From Massilia putida (GTDB lineage Bacteria; Pseudomonadota; Gammaproteobacteria; Burkholderiales; Burkholderiaceae_D): DNA of 64,000 bases. A model generated the notes under the pieces. It was given only the letters and a program-made list of their open reading frames with translations. It searched no databases and was not told the origin of the DNA. The position numbers were made by a program, and so were the translations under genes. Shown here piece by piece: positions 27,149-35,742 of this stretch (its first letter is position 1; each line of letters opens with the position of its first letter). The stretch is from the NCBI RefSeq assembly GCF_001941825.1, contig NZ_CP019038.1, positions 744,001 through 808,000 of the forward strand, written 5' to 3'.

Positions 27149-28333
27149 ATGAGAATCCACCCGCTCACCGGCGAGTTCGCGCAGCCCGCGAACGAAACCG
27201 CCTTCCTCGTCCAGAAGCTGCCGCAGACGCGGGCGCTGCTCGGCTTCACGCTCGTATTCTGCACGCTGTTCTATCTGGCGTTCTCCGTCTCGGACCTGGC
27301 CGCGCTGGGCTATGGGACGACGTACCTGCAGCTGTGCGCGGCGCGCACGGTCGTCGCCGCGACGGCCGGCACGTGCGCCTGGCTCGCCTACCACAAGCCG
27401 CTCACCGTCGGCGCGACGCGCGTCGTTGCCTGCGTCGCGGAAGTGGTCGCGCTCGCGTGCTTCATGTTCATCGCCGTGCACCGGCCGGACGAGTTCCACT
27501 GGCACGCGATGTCGCTGGGAATCATGCTCATCGTAATCTACCTGTACATCCCGAACAGTTTCGCCAACGCGCTGCTGCTGGCGTCCGGCGCGACCGTCGT
27601 GTTTCTCGCGCTGACCTTGAAGTTCGGCCGGCTGTCGGCGGCCGACGACGTCACGATGGTCATGCTGCTGGTGCTGGCGAACGCCTTCGGCGCGCTCGCG
27701 GCGCGGCGCTTCAACCAGGTGTCGCGCGAGGAATACCTGGCGCGCGCGCAGCTCCAGCACACGGCGGCGCGCGACCACCTCACCGGCTGCTTCAACCGGC
27801 GCTACCTGCACGAGAACCTGATGCGTCCCGGCCAGGTGCGCGCGCCCGACAACGGCGGGCTGCTGACGGTGGTCCTGTGCGACATCGACCACTTCAAGCG
27901 CATCAACGACACGTACGGCCACGCCAGCGGCGACGCCGTGCTGCGCAGCTTCGCGGATCTGCTGCAACGCATGACGCGCGACGGCGTCGACAGCGTGGTG
28001 CGCTACGGCGGCGAGGAATTCCTCGCCATCCTGCCCGGCACGGACCTCGACGGCGGGGTCAGGCTGGCCGAACGCCTGCGCACGCGCTTTGCCGACACGA
28101 GCGTCATGGCCGACGACGGCACGGAGCACGTGCGCACGACGGCCAGCTTCGGCGTCGCGTGCGCCGACTTCACGGCCGGCGCCGGCGACCACGTGCTGCG
28201 TGACCTGATCGCCGTGGCCGACAAGCTGATGTACGACGCCAAGCGCGGAGGACGCGACCGCGTCCACGCGCGCTGCGCCTGCGATCACGATGCGGCCGGG
28301 CGCCGCGTCCCCGGATTGGTCAATAGGCGGTGA
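27149..28333 (+). CDS. membrane-bound diguanylate cyclase (GGDEF)
   Basis: This 394-residue protein has about six hydrophobic helices in residues 30-190 and then a short linker. The C-terminal GGDEF domain carries the metal and substrate motif CDIDHFKRINDTYGH and an active RYGGEEF site near residue 288. It should make cyclic-di-GMP from GTP at the inner membrane. The N-terminal region is not a named sensor that I can recognise. Its last codons overlap the convergent GH12 gene by 14 bp. No typical I-site (RxxD) is obvious just before GGEEF. Confidence 0.85.
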   Translation: MRIHPLTGEFAQPANETAFLVQKLPQTRALLGFTLVFCTLFYLAFSVSDLAALGYGTTYLQLCAARTVVAATAGTCAWLAYHKPLTVGATRVVACVAEVVALACFMFIAVHRPDEFHWHAMSLGIMLIVIYLYIPNSFANALLLASGATVVFLALTLKFGRLSAADDVTMVMLLVLANAFGALAARRFNQVSREEYLARAQLQHTAARDHLTGCFNRRYLHENLMRPGQVRAPDNGGLLTVVLCDIDHFKRINDTYGHASGDAVLRSFADLLQRMTRDGVDSVVRYGGEEFLAILPGTDLDGGVRLAERLRTRFADTSVMADDGTEHVRTTASFGVACADFTAGAGDHVLRDLIAVADKLMYDAKRGGRDRVHARCACDHDAAGRRVPGLVNRR

Positions 28334-29045
28334 CGGAGAAGTTGCGCGCGGCGAAATCCATGCCGCCCGACGACGACGTGATCTCGAACCCGTACTGGAC
28401 GTCGCCGACGGTCACATTGCCCATCCAGCCGAGGTTCTGCAGATAGCGCATGATGGCGAGAATGTCGACCGTCGCGTTGTTGGTCTTCGACGTGCGCAGG
28501 AACGAGAACACCATGTTGCCGCCGTTATTGCCGCGATAGACGTTCCACGCGGCCCCGCCGACGTTCACGTTCGTGTACACTGGGATCGCGCAGCCCTGCG
28601 CCGTCCAGTTGTACGAAATCGGCTTGACGTTGCCGCAGCCGGCCGACGTGCCCGTGTAGTTCAGCCACAGCATGATCTCGTTGGCGTGGTTCGTGTCCCA
28701 GATATCGTAGGTCGATTCCCAGGCACCGCCGGCCGGCGTCGTGGCCGACACGACGGACGTCACGCGCGACAAGGCACTCAGCGACTTGCCGACGTAGAAG
28801 CTGATGTGCGGGTACGACTTGATGCCGCCGGTATTCGGCTGGTCCGACCACACGCCCCAGTCGGTGGGCGAATTGGCCCACAGCGTCTGGGGGCCCGCGC
28901 CCGAACCCCACACATCGTTGTTGAAGCTGTATGCGCCCATCGTGGTCGACCCGTACTGCGCAGTGGTCGACCAGGTTGCCGCCTGCGCCGGGGCGGCGAG
29001 ACTTGCTGCAAGTGCCACTGCGGTCATGCCAAGTGCCTGCTTCAT
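28320..29045 (-). CDS. GH12 endoglucanase/xyloglucanase
   Basis: The protein has 241 residues from the ATG at 29045 (AAGGAG upstream; MKQALGMTAVALAASLAAPAQA signal). The mature part is a compact GH12 jelly roll. It carries the nucleophile in NEIMLWLNY and the acid/base in YGFEITSSSGGMDFAARNFSV. It also has two cysteines in a short insert (CGNVKPISYNWTAQGC). GH12 enzymes cleave beta-1,4-glucan or xyloglucan. With GH74 nearby it may be a second endo-acting enzyme. It is a single gene on the minus strand. Confidence 0.88.
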   Translation of the reverse strand: MKQALGMTAVALAASLAAPAQAATWSTTAQYGSTTMGAYSFNNDVWGSGAGPQTLWANSPTDWGVWSDQPNTGGIKSYPHISFYVGKSLSALSRVTSVVSATTPAGGAWESTYDIWDTNHANEIMLWLNYTGTSAGCGNVKPISYNWTAQGCAIPVYTNVNVGGAAWNVYRGNNGGNMVFSFLRTSKTNNATVDILAIMRYLQNLGWMGNVTVGDVQYGFEITSSSGGMDFAARNFSVTAY

Positions 29046-29132
29046 ATCGTCTCCTTGATATTCGCCCCGCTTCGGGCGGACCAGCCTGCCGGGATCCGCA
29101 GGCGGCATCCGGGGCGCAAACGCCGCATTCTT

Positions 29133-29148
29133 ATGATATCGATTTCAT
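29133..29148. promoter_or_regulatory. candidate operator, TGATATCGATTTCA (site 5)
   Basis: ATGATATCGATTTCAT is a 16-bp palindrome with one mismatched pair. It lies about 90 bp upstream of the GH12 start. It shares the ATCGATTTC half with the site in front of GH67. Confidence 0.45.
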
Positions 29149-29258
29149 CGTAAGGAAACGGGCGGATGGAGTCAATCGAGCGGACAACCGTACGAGGCGC
29201 TTTCGCGCCGACATGCCATCTTCGTATGGCAAATGTGGATTTCGATATAGGTGGATCG

Positions 29259-29657
29259 TTACTCGCGCACTTTGCCGCGCATGGCCTTCACCTGCCCGCT
29301 GCGCGACTTGGCCTCGAGCCGGCGCCGCTGCGAGCCGAGCGTAGGGCGCGTCGGCCTGCGCACGGGCGCCACCGCGGTGGCGGCATCGACGAGGGCCTGC
29401 AGCCGCGCAAGCGCGTCTTCCCGGTTGCGCTCCAGGCTGCGCCAGCGCTGGGCCTTGATGACGATGACGCCCTCGCGCGTGATGCGCGCGTCCGCCAGCG
29501 CGCGCAGCCGGTCCTTCACGTACGGCGGCAGCGTGGATGCGCCGATGTCGAAGCGCGCCTGCACGGCGTTCGACACCTTGTTCACGTTCTGGCCGCCCGG
29601 CCCCTGGGCACGGATCGCGCTGAACTCGACGTCAGCAGGATCGATCGCGATGGCCAT
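29259..29657 (-). CDS. arfB: alternative ribosome-rescue factor ArfB (peptidyl-tRNA hydrolase)
   Basis: This 132-residue protein has the class-I release-factor motif GPGGQNVNKVSNAVQARFD, whose GGQ triggers peptidyl-tRNA hydrolysis. A basic C-terminal tail (RRPTRPTLGSQRRRLEAKSRSGQVKAMRGKVRE) enters the empty mRNA channel of stalled ribosomes. Length and layout match YaeJ/ArfB. It follows the S51 gene by 16 bp on the same strand. Confidence 0.93.
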   Translation of the reverse strand: MAIAIDPADVEFSAIRAQGPGGQNVNKVSNAVQARFDIGASTLPPYVKDRLRALADARITREGVIVIKAQRWRSLERNREDALARLQALVDAATAVAPVRRPTRPTLGSQRRRLEAKSRSGQVKAMRGKVRE

Positions 29658-29673
29658 GCCCCGGTCCCGCGCG

Positions 29674-30951
29674 TCAGCGCACCTGGCTGCCCAGGATCGC
29701 CCCGTTCGCCGTGCCGTAGACGTAGGGACCGTTCAGCGACGAGCCGTCGGGATACGTCCGGGCGCTCTGCTGCGACCAGTCCGACAGGTCGAACGCCGCC
29801 TGCACCTTGAAGCTGTACTGCGGGGCGGACGGATACGGCGACGGCTGCGTCGGCTGGGCGCTCAGGCGGTACACCTGGATGCCGCTGGTGTCGTTCAGCG
29901 GCAGCTTGCTGGCGCATTGCGACGGCGTGCGCACGATCTTCGCGAAATAGGCGGAATTCTGCGGCGTGTACAGCGCGGTCGTGTTCTCCGCGTTGTACGG
30001 ATTGGCGACCAGCTGCGCCTTCGCGCTCCCCCGTGGCCCCGATACCAGCACGGCCGTCTCTTCGTCGATACCGATGCCCAGCACCGATCCGAACGCCTCC
30101 ACGCCGCCCGGACACCCGCTGCCGATGCGGGCGACGAAGCCGAACAGCCGGCCCAGGCGGTCGCGCGTATTGAAATGGTCGTCCGTGATCGTCTTTTCCA
30201 AGGTCGGGATGGCCAGGAAGCTGCCGGTCTGGACGAATTTCTTCGACGATGTGTTGAGGGGATCGATCGTCATGTATTTGTTGAACGGGTCGGCCAGCGC
30301 CTGGTCCGACGTGACGCTGCCGTTCAACGCGGCGAACGCATACTGGCCCAGCATCGCATTGCCGGCACTCGTCCCGCCGACCGGGATGCCGGCATCGACC
30401 GCATGTTGCAGCGCGGTGTCCAGCGGGGTGCCTTGCCACTCGTTGTAGTAGTCGGCCTGGTCGCCGCCGGCGATGAAGATCGCGCTGGCCTTGGCGATCA
30501 CGCCCAGCACGAACGGATCCTCGGCGGCCTTGCGCGTCGGGATGATGAGCGTTTCGACGGACGTCACGCCCAGGTCGACGCCGCCGACCGTTTCGTAGTT
30601 GCGCGGCGTCGTCGTGTCGACCTGCGCGAGGCGGCTGTAGATGTACGGGTTGTACGCGTCGGTGCCCGTCGCGCGGATGATCACGAAGCGGCCGCCGGTG
30701 GCGCGCGTGATGCCCGCCTGCGCGATCATCCAGCGGAACGCCTCCGCCACGTCATAGCCGCCGCCCATCAGGACGACGGACGGCGTGCAGGCCGTGCCCC
30801 AGCACGATACCGGCTTCGCGCTCACGGGCGCGGACGGATTGCCGGCATAGCTGTAGGTATAGTTCGAACCGGCCAGCGCGGGCTGGATGGCAAGGAACGG
30901 CATGGCGGCGAGCAATGCCCGGGCTGCCTTCGTGCTGAGTGTGGATGTCAT
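29674..30951 (-). CDS. secreted peptidase S51 / cyanophycinase-like protein (first copy)
   Basis: This 425-residue protein has a signal peptide (ALLAAMPFLAIQPALAG). Its core is the glutamine-amidotransferase-like S51 fold: VVLMGGGYDVAEAF, IFIAGGDQADY and the nucleophile S195 in VGGTSAGNAM. Cyanophycinases and dipeptidase E share this fold. A roughly 110-residue C-terminal part with an unassigned domain follows. Cyanophycin or another Asp-rich peptide may be the substrate, but no cyanophycin synthetase is in the window. A GGAG site precedes the start. Confidence 0.75.
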   Translation of the reverse strand: MTSTLSTKAARALLAAMPFLAIQPALAGSNYTYSYAGNPSAPVSAKPVSCWGTACTPSVVLMGGGYDVAEAFRWMIAQAGITRATGGRFVIIRATGTDAYNPYIYSRLAQVDTTTPRNYETVGGVDLGVTSVETLIIPTRKAAEDPFVLGVIAKASAIFIAGGDQADYYNEWQGTPLDTALQHAVDAGIPVGGTSAGNAMLGQYAFAALNGSVTSDQALADPFNKYMTIDPLNTSSKKFVQTGSFLAIPTLEKTITDDHFNTRDRLGRLFGFVARIGSGCPGGVEAFGSVLGIGIDEETAVLVSGPRGSAKAQLVANPYNAENTTALYTPQNSAYFAKIVRTPSQCASKLPLNDTSGIQVYRLSAQPTQPSPYPSAPQYSFKVQAAFDLSDWSQQSARTYPDGSSLNGPYVYGTANGAILGSQVR

Positions 30952-31060
30952 GCTGGCTCCGTATGGTTGGCAGGCTCAGCATATTAGCTTTTTTATACCG
31001 TTGGAACCAGCGTTTCGATGTATCGTCACGGTTGTCCACTTTTCACCGAAAGCATGCACG

Positions 31061-31462
31061 ATGAGTTACGACCTGATGGTATTCGACCCGGACGCCGCAC
31101 CGGCCAAGCGCCCCGCCTTCCTCGACTGGTATGACGAGCAGACGGACTGGGGCGACGATCTCGCCTATGACGACCCCGCCGTCGCCGCGCCCGCGCTGCA
31201 GGCGTTCTACGCCGACCTGGCCGCAGAATTCCCGCCCGTCCCCGACGACGGCACCGAAGGCGAAGGTGCGGCGGATTACACGATCACCCCTGCCCTGATC
31301 TACATGACCTTCGTCGACTGGGACCGGGTCGACGCGGCGTGGGAAGCCGTGCACCGCCTCGCCGCGAAGCACGAACTGGGCTTCTTCGACGTCAGTTCCG
31401 ACCTCGCCGAAGCGTGGCTGCCCGACCGCAAGGGCGGGCTGCGTATCGCACACTCCGACTAG
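31061..31462 (+). CDS. small acidic protein of unknown function
   Basis: The protein has 133 residues from the ATG at 31061 (MSYDLMVFDPDAAPAKRP). It is strongly acidic, with aromatic residues (FLDWYDEQTDWGDD) and a C-terminal ELGFFDVSSDLAEAW segment. I recognise this as a widespread family of small cytoplasmic proteins whose function I do not know. Some relatives occur near toxin-immunity loci, but no toxin is present here. Its stop shares the palindrome CTAG with the convergent GH115 stop. Confidence 0.7.
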   Translation: MSYDLMVFDPDAAPAKRPAFLDWYDEQTDWGDDLAYDDPAVAAPALQAFYADLAAEFPPVPDDGTEGEGAADYTITPALIYMTFVDWDRVDAAWEAVHRLAAKHELGFFDVSSDLAEAWLPDRKGGLRIAHSD

Positions 31463-34320
31463 TTCGCCCCGATGCGCGGGCTCTCCTGCGGACCGAGGTA
31501 GCTCGGCTTCAGGCCGCCCGCATCGATCACGACGCGCTGCAGGACGAGGCCCGGATCGAGCGCCCAGAACTTGAGCGTGTGCGGTCCCGCCGCCTTCACC
31601 GCATGGGCCGTCGTAAACTGCGCGACGCCGTCCGACACGATCCGTTCCCAGTGCTGGAGCGATGCGTCGGCATGGACGTCGACGACCTGCGGCGCCTCGT
31701 CGTCGATCGAGACGGCATAACGCAAGCCGGCGCCCGGGCGGAATTTCAGCGTCGGCGCCAAGGTCGCCTGCACGTTCACCTTGCCCGGCTCGAACAGATA
31801 GACGTCGTACTCCAGATGCATGCCGTCCGCCGGCGCGAGGGCCGGGGCATCCACCGGCAAGGTCGTCATGCCGGACAGCGTGCGGCCCAGGCCCGGCACG
31901 CGCAGCCATTCGCGGCCGTGCGGCGCGAACGCGCGGCTGTAGTGCTCCGCCTCGATGGCGACCGTGCCGCCCGTCTCGACGAAACCGGAGACCGCCGCGT
32001 TGCGCTGGTCCGCGTGACGCAGCGGGACGTCGACGGTGGCCACCTGCCCGTCCGGACCGCTCACGAGCACGCGGCCGCCCGTCGTCCCGGGGGGCACCTG
32101 GTCCCAGCGCACGTCGACCGTGAGCCGCTTCGTCTTGTCCGTCGTCCCGGCGGACTCGCTCAGCACGATCCAGGGCTGGTCCGCGCGCGCGCTCCACGCC
32201 AGCCGCGCCGCGCCGCGGTCGAACACGTCGATGAAGCGCGCCGACTTGTCGAAGGGCTCGAAGGCCGGCAGGCGCAGACTGGTGGCGGCGGGCCACGCGG
32301 CCTCGCTGCCCTCCACCGCGACACCCAGCGCAGGCGCGGCGGGCAGCGCGATCTCGCGCACGTCCGGCATGATGTTCGTCGCCGGATCGCGCCAGCTCGT
32401 GTAGCCGATGTGCGTCTGCGCCATCATGTGGTTCCACTTGCCGCCATTGATGGCGTGGTACTCGCGCGAGATCGCGGCGTCCTGCGCGAACAGGTCGCGC
32501 GCACGCGCGGCCAGATCGTTCGTGTCCGCGCGGCCCTGGCTGGCGTGGATGCGGTTGGCCTGCACCGTCGCATACAGTTCGCCCAGCGCGCCGGCCGCGC
32601 GCACGGGATGTTCGACGAGCTGGAAGAACGCGTCGCGCTGCGCCGGCGCCAGCTTCGCTTTCACACGCGCCGCGCGCGCGGCCAGGTCGCGCCAGTCGGC
32701 GGCGATACGCTCGGACTCGCGGTAATTGGTCGCGCTGTACGTGCCGGGTTCCAGCTGTTCCGGTTTGCGGCGCCCGTTGTAGCGGGCGTACGTCTCCACG
32801 ATATCGGCGATTTCCGCGGCATTCTCGGCGCCGAACTCGCGCGTCGCCCACAGTGTCAAATAATCCGGCAGGCGCGCCGCCGGCCATGCGGCCGGATTCC
32901 ATGCGTAGGTGAGGAAGAACTCCGTCGGCACTTCCATCGGTTTCAAGTCGCCGACGTTCACGACCCACAGCCGGTCCGCGCCCAGGCGCCACGCGAGGTG
33001 CATCTGCTCCCACAGCTTCGGCAGCGGCGTCACGTTGATCCACTTGTACGAGCGGGGGCCGCCCACGTAATCGAAGTGGTAGTAGACGCCGGCGCCGCCG
33101 CTGCGCTTGCGCTCGTCGAGCGTCGGCAGGCGGCGGATATTGCCCCAGTTGTCGTCGCACCAGAGCAAGGTGACGTCGTCGGGCACGCGCATGCCCTTCT
33201 CGTAATACTCCTGCACTTCCTTGTACAGGGCCCAGACCTGCGGCACCTCGGGCAGCGGTTTGCCCAGCGTCTTGGCGATCATCGCGCGCTGGTCGGCCAC
33301 GATCCGCTGCAGCAGCGCGACGTTGGACTCTTCCGACATCGGCTCGTCGCCGTCGCCGCGCATGCCGAGCGTGATGACCTTCTCGTAGTCCTTCGACCGG
33401 TCCAGGCCCTGCTGCCAGAATTCGCGCAGCACCAGGGCGTTGCGGCTGTAGTCCCACGGGCCCTTGCCGTACTTGGCCCATTCCGCGTGGGCGCGCATCA
33501 GGGGTTCGTGGTGCGACGTGCCCATCACGATGCCCATCTCGTCGGCCAGCGGACCGTTTTCCGGGTCGTCGTCGTAGAACGCGTTGCCCCACATCGCGGG
33601 CCACAGGTAGTTGCCGCGCATGCGCAGGATCAGCTCGAACAGCTTCCCGTAGAATTTATGATTGAAGCCGCCGAATTTCTCCTTGGCCCAGCCGGACAGC
33701 GCCGGCGCCTCGTCGTTCAGGAAGATGCCGCGGTAGCGCACGACGGGCGCATCGGCCACGCGCGTGCCGGCCGCCACCGCCAATACGTCATGGTGCGGTG
33801 CCGGCACGTCGGCCCACCAGTTCCACGGCGAGACGCCGATCTGCTCCGACACCGTGTACAGCCCGAAGATCGTGCCCCGCTTGTCGCTGCCCGCCACGAC
33901 CAGCGCGCGCGCGATGCCCGGCAGCGGGTCGCGCACGGTCTGGACGAGATAGCCTTCCCACTTGCCGCGCAGGCCCTTCGCATCGATCTTGTTGTCGCGC
34001 GCGAGGCGGTCGATCAGCGCGCTTTTGCCGAGCGTGCCGACGATGACGACGTCCGACCCGCGCGGCACCGGGCCGCCGGCCTCCAGCAGCGCGGGCCGCG
34101 TGCCGGACACGCGTTCCACGTCGGCCTGCAGGTCGGCCGCCGCGCGGCGCACCCCGGCGTGGTCGTTGCGGTCGACGACGATGCGCGCGGCCTGGCCGGC
34201 ACGCGCCAGCACGACGGCGTCCTTGCCTGCATCGAACGTCACGAACGGACGCTCTCCCAACGCCCATGCCTGCGGCGATGCCGCGAGCGTGAGCACGGCG
34301 GCGGCGACGAGTGATTTCAT
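31459..34320 (-). CDS. GH115 xylan alpha-1,2-glucuronidase
   Basis: This 953-residue protein has a signal peptide (MKSLVAAAVLTLAASPQAWA). GH115 landmarks are GTIFGLYTVSEQIGVSPWNWWADVP, YRGIFLNDEAPALSGW, RMRGNYLWPAMW, MGTSHHEPL and LLWCDDNWGNIRRLP, followed by helical and C-terminal beta-sandwich domains. Unlike GH67, GH115 removes 4-O-methyl-glucuronic acid from internal xylose units of the polymer. It lies 34 bp downstream of the SGNH lipoprotein gene, probably in one operon, divergent from gudD. Confidence 0.93.
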   Translation of the reverse strand: MKSLVAAAVLTLAASPQAWALGERPFVTFDAGKDAVVLARAGQAARIVVDRNDHAGVRRAAADLQADVERVSGTRPALLEAGGPVPRGSDVVIVGTLGKSALIDRLARDNKIDAKGLRGKWEGYLVQTVRDPLPGIARALVVAGSDKRGTIFGLYTVSEQIGVSPWNWWADVPAPHHDVLAVAAGTRVADAPVVRYRGIFLNDEAPALSGWAKEKFGGFNHKFYGKLFELILRMRGNYLWPAMWGNAFYDDDPENGPLADEMGIVMGTSHHEPLMRAHAEWAKYGKGPWDYSRNALVLREFWQQGLDRSKDYEKVITLGMRGDGDEPMSEESNVALLQRIVADQRAMIAKTLGKPLPEVPQVWALYKEVQEYYEKGMRVPDDVTLLWCDDNWGNIRRLPTLDERKRSGGAGVYYHFDYVGGPRSYKWINVTPLPKLWEQMHLAWRLGADRLWVVNVGDLKPMEVPTEFFLTYAWNPAAWPAARLPDYLTLWATREFGAENAAEIADIVETYARYNGRRKPEQLEPGTYSATNYRESERIAADWRDLAARAARVKAKLAPAQRDAFFQLVEHPVRAAGALGELYATVQANRIHASQGRADTNDLAARARDLFAQDAAISREYHAINGGKWNHMMAQTHIGYTSWRDPATNIMPDVREIALPAAPALGVAVEGSEAAWPAATSLRLPAFEPFDKSARFIDVFDRGAARLAWSARADQPWIVLSESAGTTDKTKRLTVDVRWDQVPPGTTGGRVLVSGPDGQVATVDVPLRHADQRNAAVSGFVETGGTVAIEAEHYSRAFAPHGREWLRVPGLGRTLSGMTTLPVDAPALAPADGMHLEYDVYLFEPGKVNVQATLAPTLKFRPGAGLRYAVSIDDEAPQVVDVHADASLQHWERIVSDGVAQFTTAHAVKAAGPHTLKFWALDPGLVLQRVVIDAGGLKPSYLGPQESPRIGAN

Positions 34321-34354
34321 AAGTCTCCTGATGTTGTAGGTATGCTTGCGCGAC

Positions 34355-35629
34355 TCAGTGCGCGGCGATCCGGCACGTCCTCAGTTGTTCCAGCGGGACG
34401 GCCTCGGCCATCGCCCGGTAGCCGGCCGGCGACGACGGATGCAGGCCGTCGTTGTCCAGTGCCTTCAGCAGATGATCGGGACGGGCCGGATCGCGCAGCG
34501 CCGCATCGAAGTCGACGACGCCGTCGACCACGCCCGCCGTGCGGATCCACTGGTTGTAGGAGAGACGGTCGGCCTCGTTGTCCGGGCCCGGCGCGTAATA
34601 GCCGCTGCCGCCGTACGGCCCGATGGTGCCGCCCAGGACGCACACGCCCTGCGCGTGCGCGCGGGCGACGATCTGGCGGTAAGCCTGTTTCAGGTCGTCC
34701 AGCAGGCGCGCGCGCTCCGCGGGGCAGTCTTCCTTGTTCCGGTGCTGCACGCCGAAGTCGTTCACGCCGATCATGACGATGGCGTGCGACACGCCCGGCC
34801 GCGCGAGCACGTCGCGTTCGAAGCGCGCGACGAGGTTCGGGCCCAGGCCGTCGCGCAGCATGCGGCCGCCGCCGATGCCCGCGTTGACGACGCCGATGTC
34901 CGTCATGCCGGCGCCGCGCAGGCGCGTGGCGAGACCGTCGGTCCAGCGCGCATACGTGTCGGGCTGGACGCCGTAGCCGTCCGTGATCGAATCGCCGATC
35001 GCGACGACGGTGTGCGCATCGGCGCCTCCGAGCACCTCGACGCCCGCGATCTGGTACCAGCGCGTGAACGTGTCGGCCTGCGGCCAGCTGGCGGCCGCGA
35101 CCCCGTTGCCGGCGACGCGGAAGCTCGTCGCGCGGGCGCCCGGGTGGCCCGTCTGGCGCGCGGGGGCCTGGGCGAAGTGCAGCGAAATCGCGAGATCGGC
35201 GCCGGCCGCATGCGGCAGGTCGACCGGATCGCTCAGGTATTCGGCGCCGGCCGGAATCGTGACGGCCGCCGCGCCGCCGAAGCGCAGCATGCGCAGGCTG
35301 GCCGCGTCGACGTCGGCGCGGCCGGGAGCCAGTGCCAGCGCGACGCTGCCGGCGTCGATCGTGAGCGGCGCCGTGCCGAACACGTTGCTGAGTTTGACGC
35401 GCAACGTTCGTCCGCCGAGCGAGACGCGCACGATCTGGCGCAGGCTCGCGTCCTGCCATTGGGCGGCCGGCAGCTCGTTCTGGCCCTCCGGCACGAGTTG
35501 CGCACTGCCCCAGGAGGCGACCCAGTGCTCGCCTGCGGACGGCCCGGAGGCCGTTCCGCCGGGGATGGCGGCACAGCCGCCGAGGGACAAGGACAGGAGG
35601 CTGGCAGCCAGAATCGATTGACGGGGCAT
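34355..35629 (-). CDS. SGNH/GDSL hydrolase, lipoprotein (probable carbohydrate esterase)
   Basis: This 424-residue protein has a lipobox (LSLSLGGC). An N-terminal beta-sandwich of about 170 residues is followed by the SGNH domain: [11 protein letters not shown] (nucleophile serine), [18 protein letters not shown] and the DNDGLHPS histidine block. It is likely to remove acetyl or similar esters from xylan oligomers, because it is co-directional with GH115 and divergent from gudD. AAGGA precedes the ATG. The exact ester is an inference. Confidence 0.8.
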   Translation of the reverse strand: MPRQSILAASLLSLSLGGCAAIPGGTASGPSAGEHWVASWGSAQLVPEGQNELPAAQWQDASLRQIVRVSLGGRTLRVKLSNVFGTAPLTIDAGSVALALAPGRADVDAASLRMLRFGGAAAVTIPAGAEYLSDPVDLPHAAGADLAISLHFAQAPARQTGHPGARATSFRVAGNGVAAASWPQADTFTRWYQIAGVEVLGGADAHTVVAIGDSITDGYGVQPDTYARWTDGLATRLRGAGMTDIGVVNAGIGGGRMLRDGLGPNLVARFERDVLARPGVSHAIVMIGVNDFGVQHRNKEDCPAERARLLDDLKQAYRQIVARAHAQGVCVLGGTIGPYGGSGYYAPGPDNEADRLSYNQWIRTAGVVDGVVDFDAALRDPARPDHLLKALDNDGLHPSSPAGYRAMAEAVPLEQLRTCRIAAH

Positions 35630-35653
35630 CGTTATTCCTTCACACTGAAACCA

Positions 35654-35671
35654 AATGGTTGCGCTACCATT
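35654..35671. promoter_or_regulatory. LacI-type operator, best copy, SGNH-GH115/gudD promoter
   Basis: AATGGTTGCGCTACCATT is an 18-bp palindrome with a single mismatched pair and a central GCGC. It sits between the divergent SGNH-GH115 and gudD units. Confidence 0.7.
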
Positions 35672-35683
35672 TTAGTTTATATA

Positions 35684-35701
35684 AATGTTACCGGCAACCG
35701 G
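35684..35701. promoter_or_regulatory. second operator copy in the gudD promoter
   Basis: AATGTTACCGGCAACCGG holds the TGTTAC and GCAACC half-sites with one extra base between them. Its centre is about 30 bp, close to three helical turns, from the palindrome at 35654, on the same face of the helix. Confidence 0.5.
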
Positions 35702-35742
35702 AACTATTTTTTTCGCATGCCCGACATCACCAGGAGACCGAT

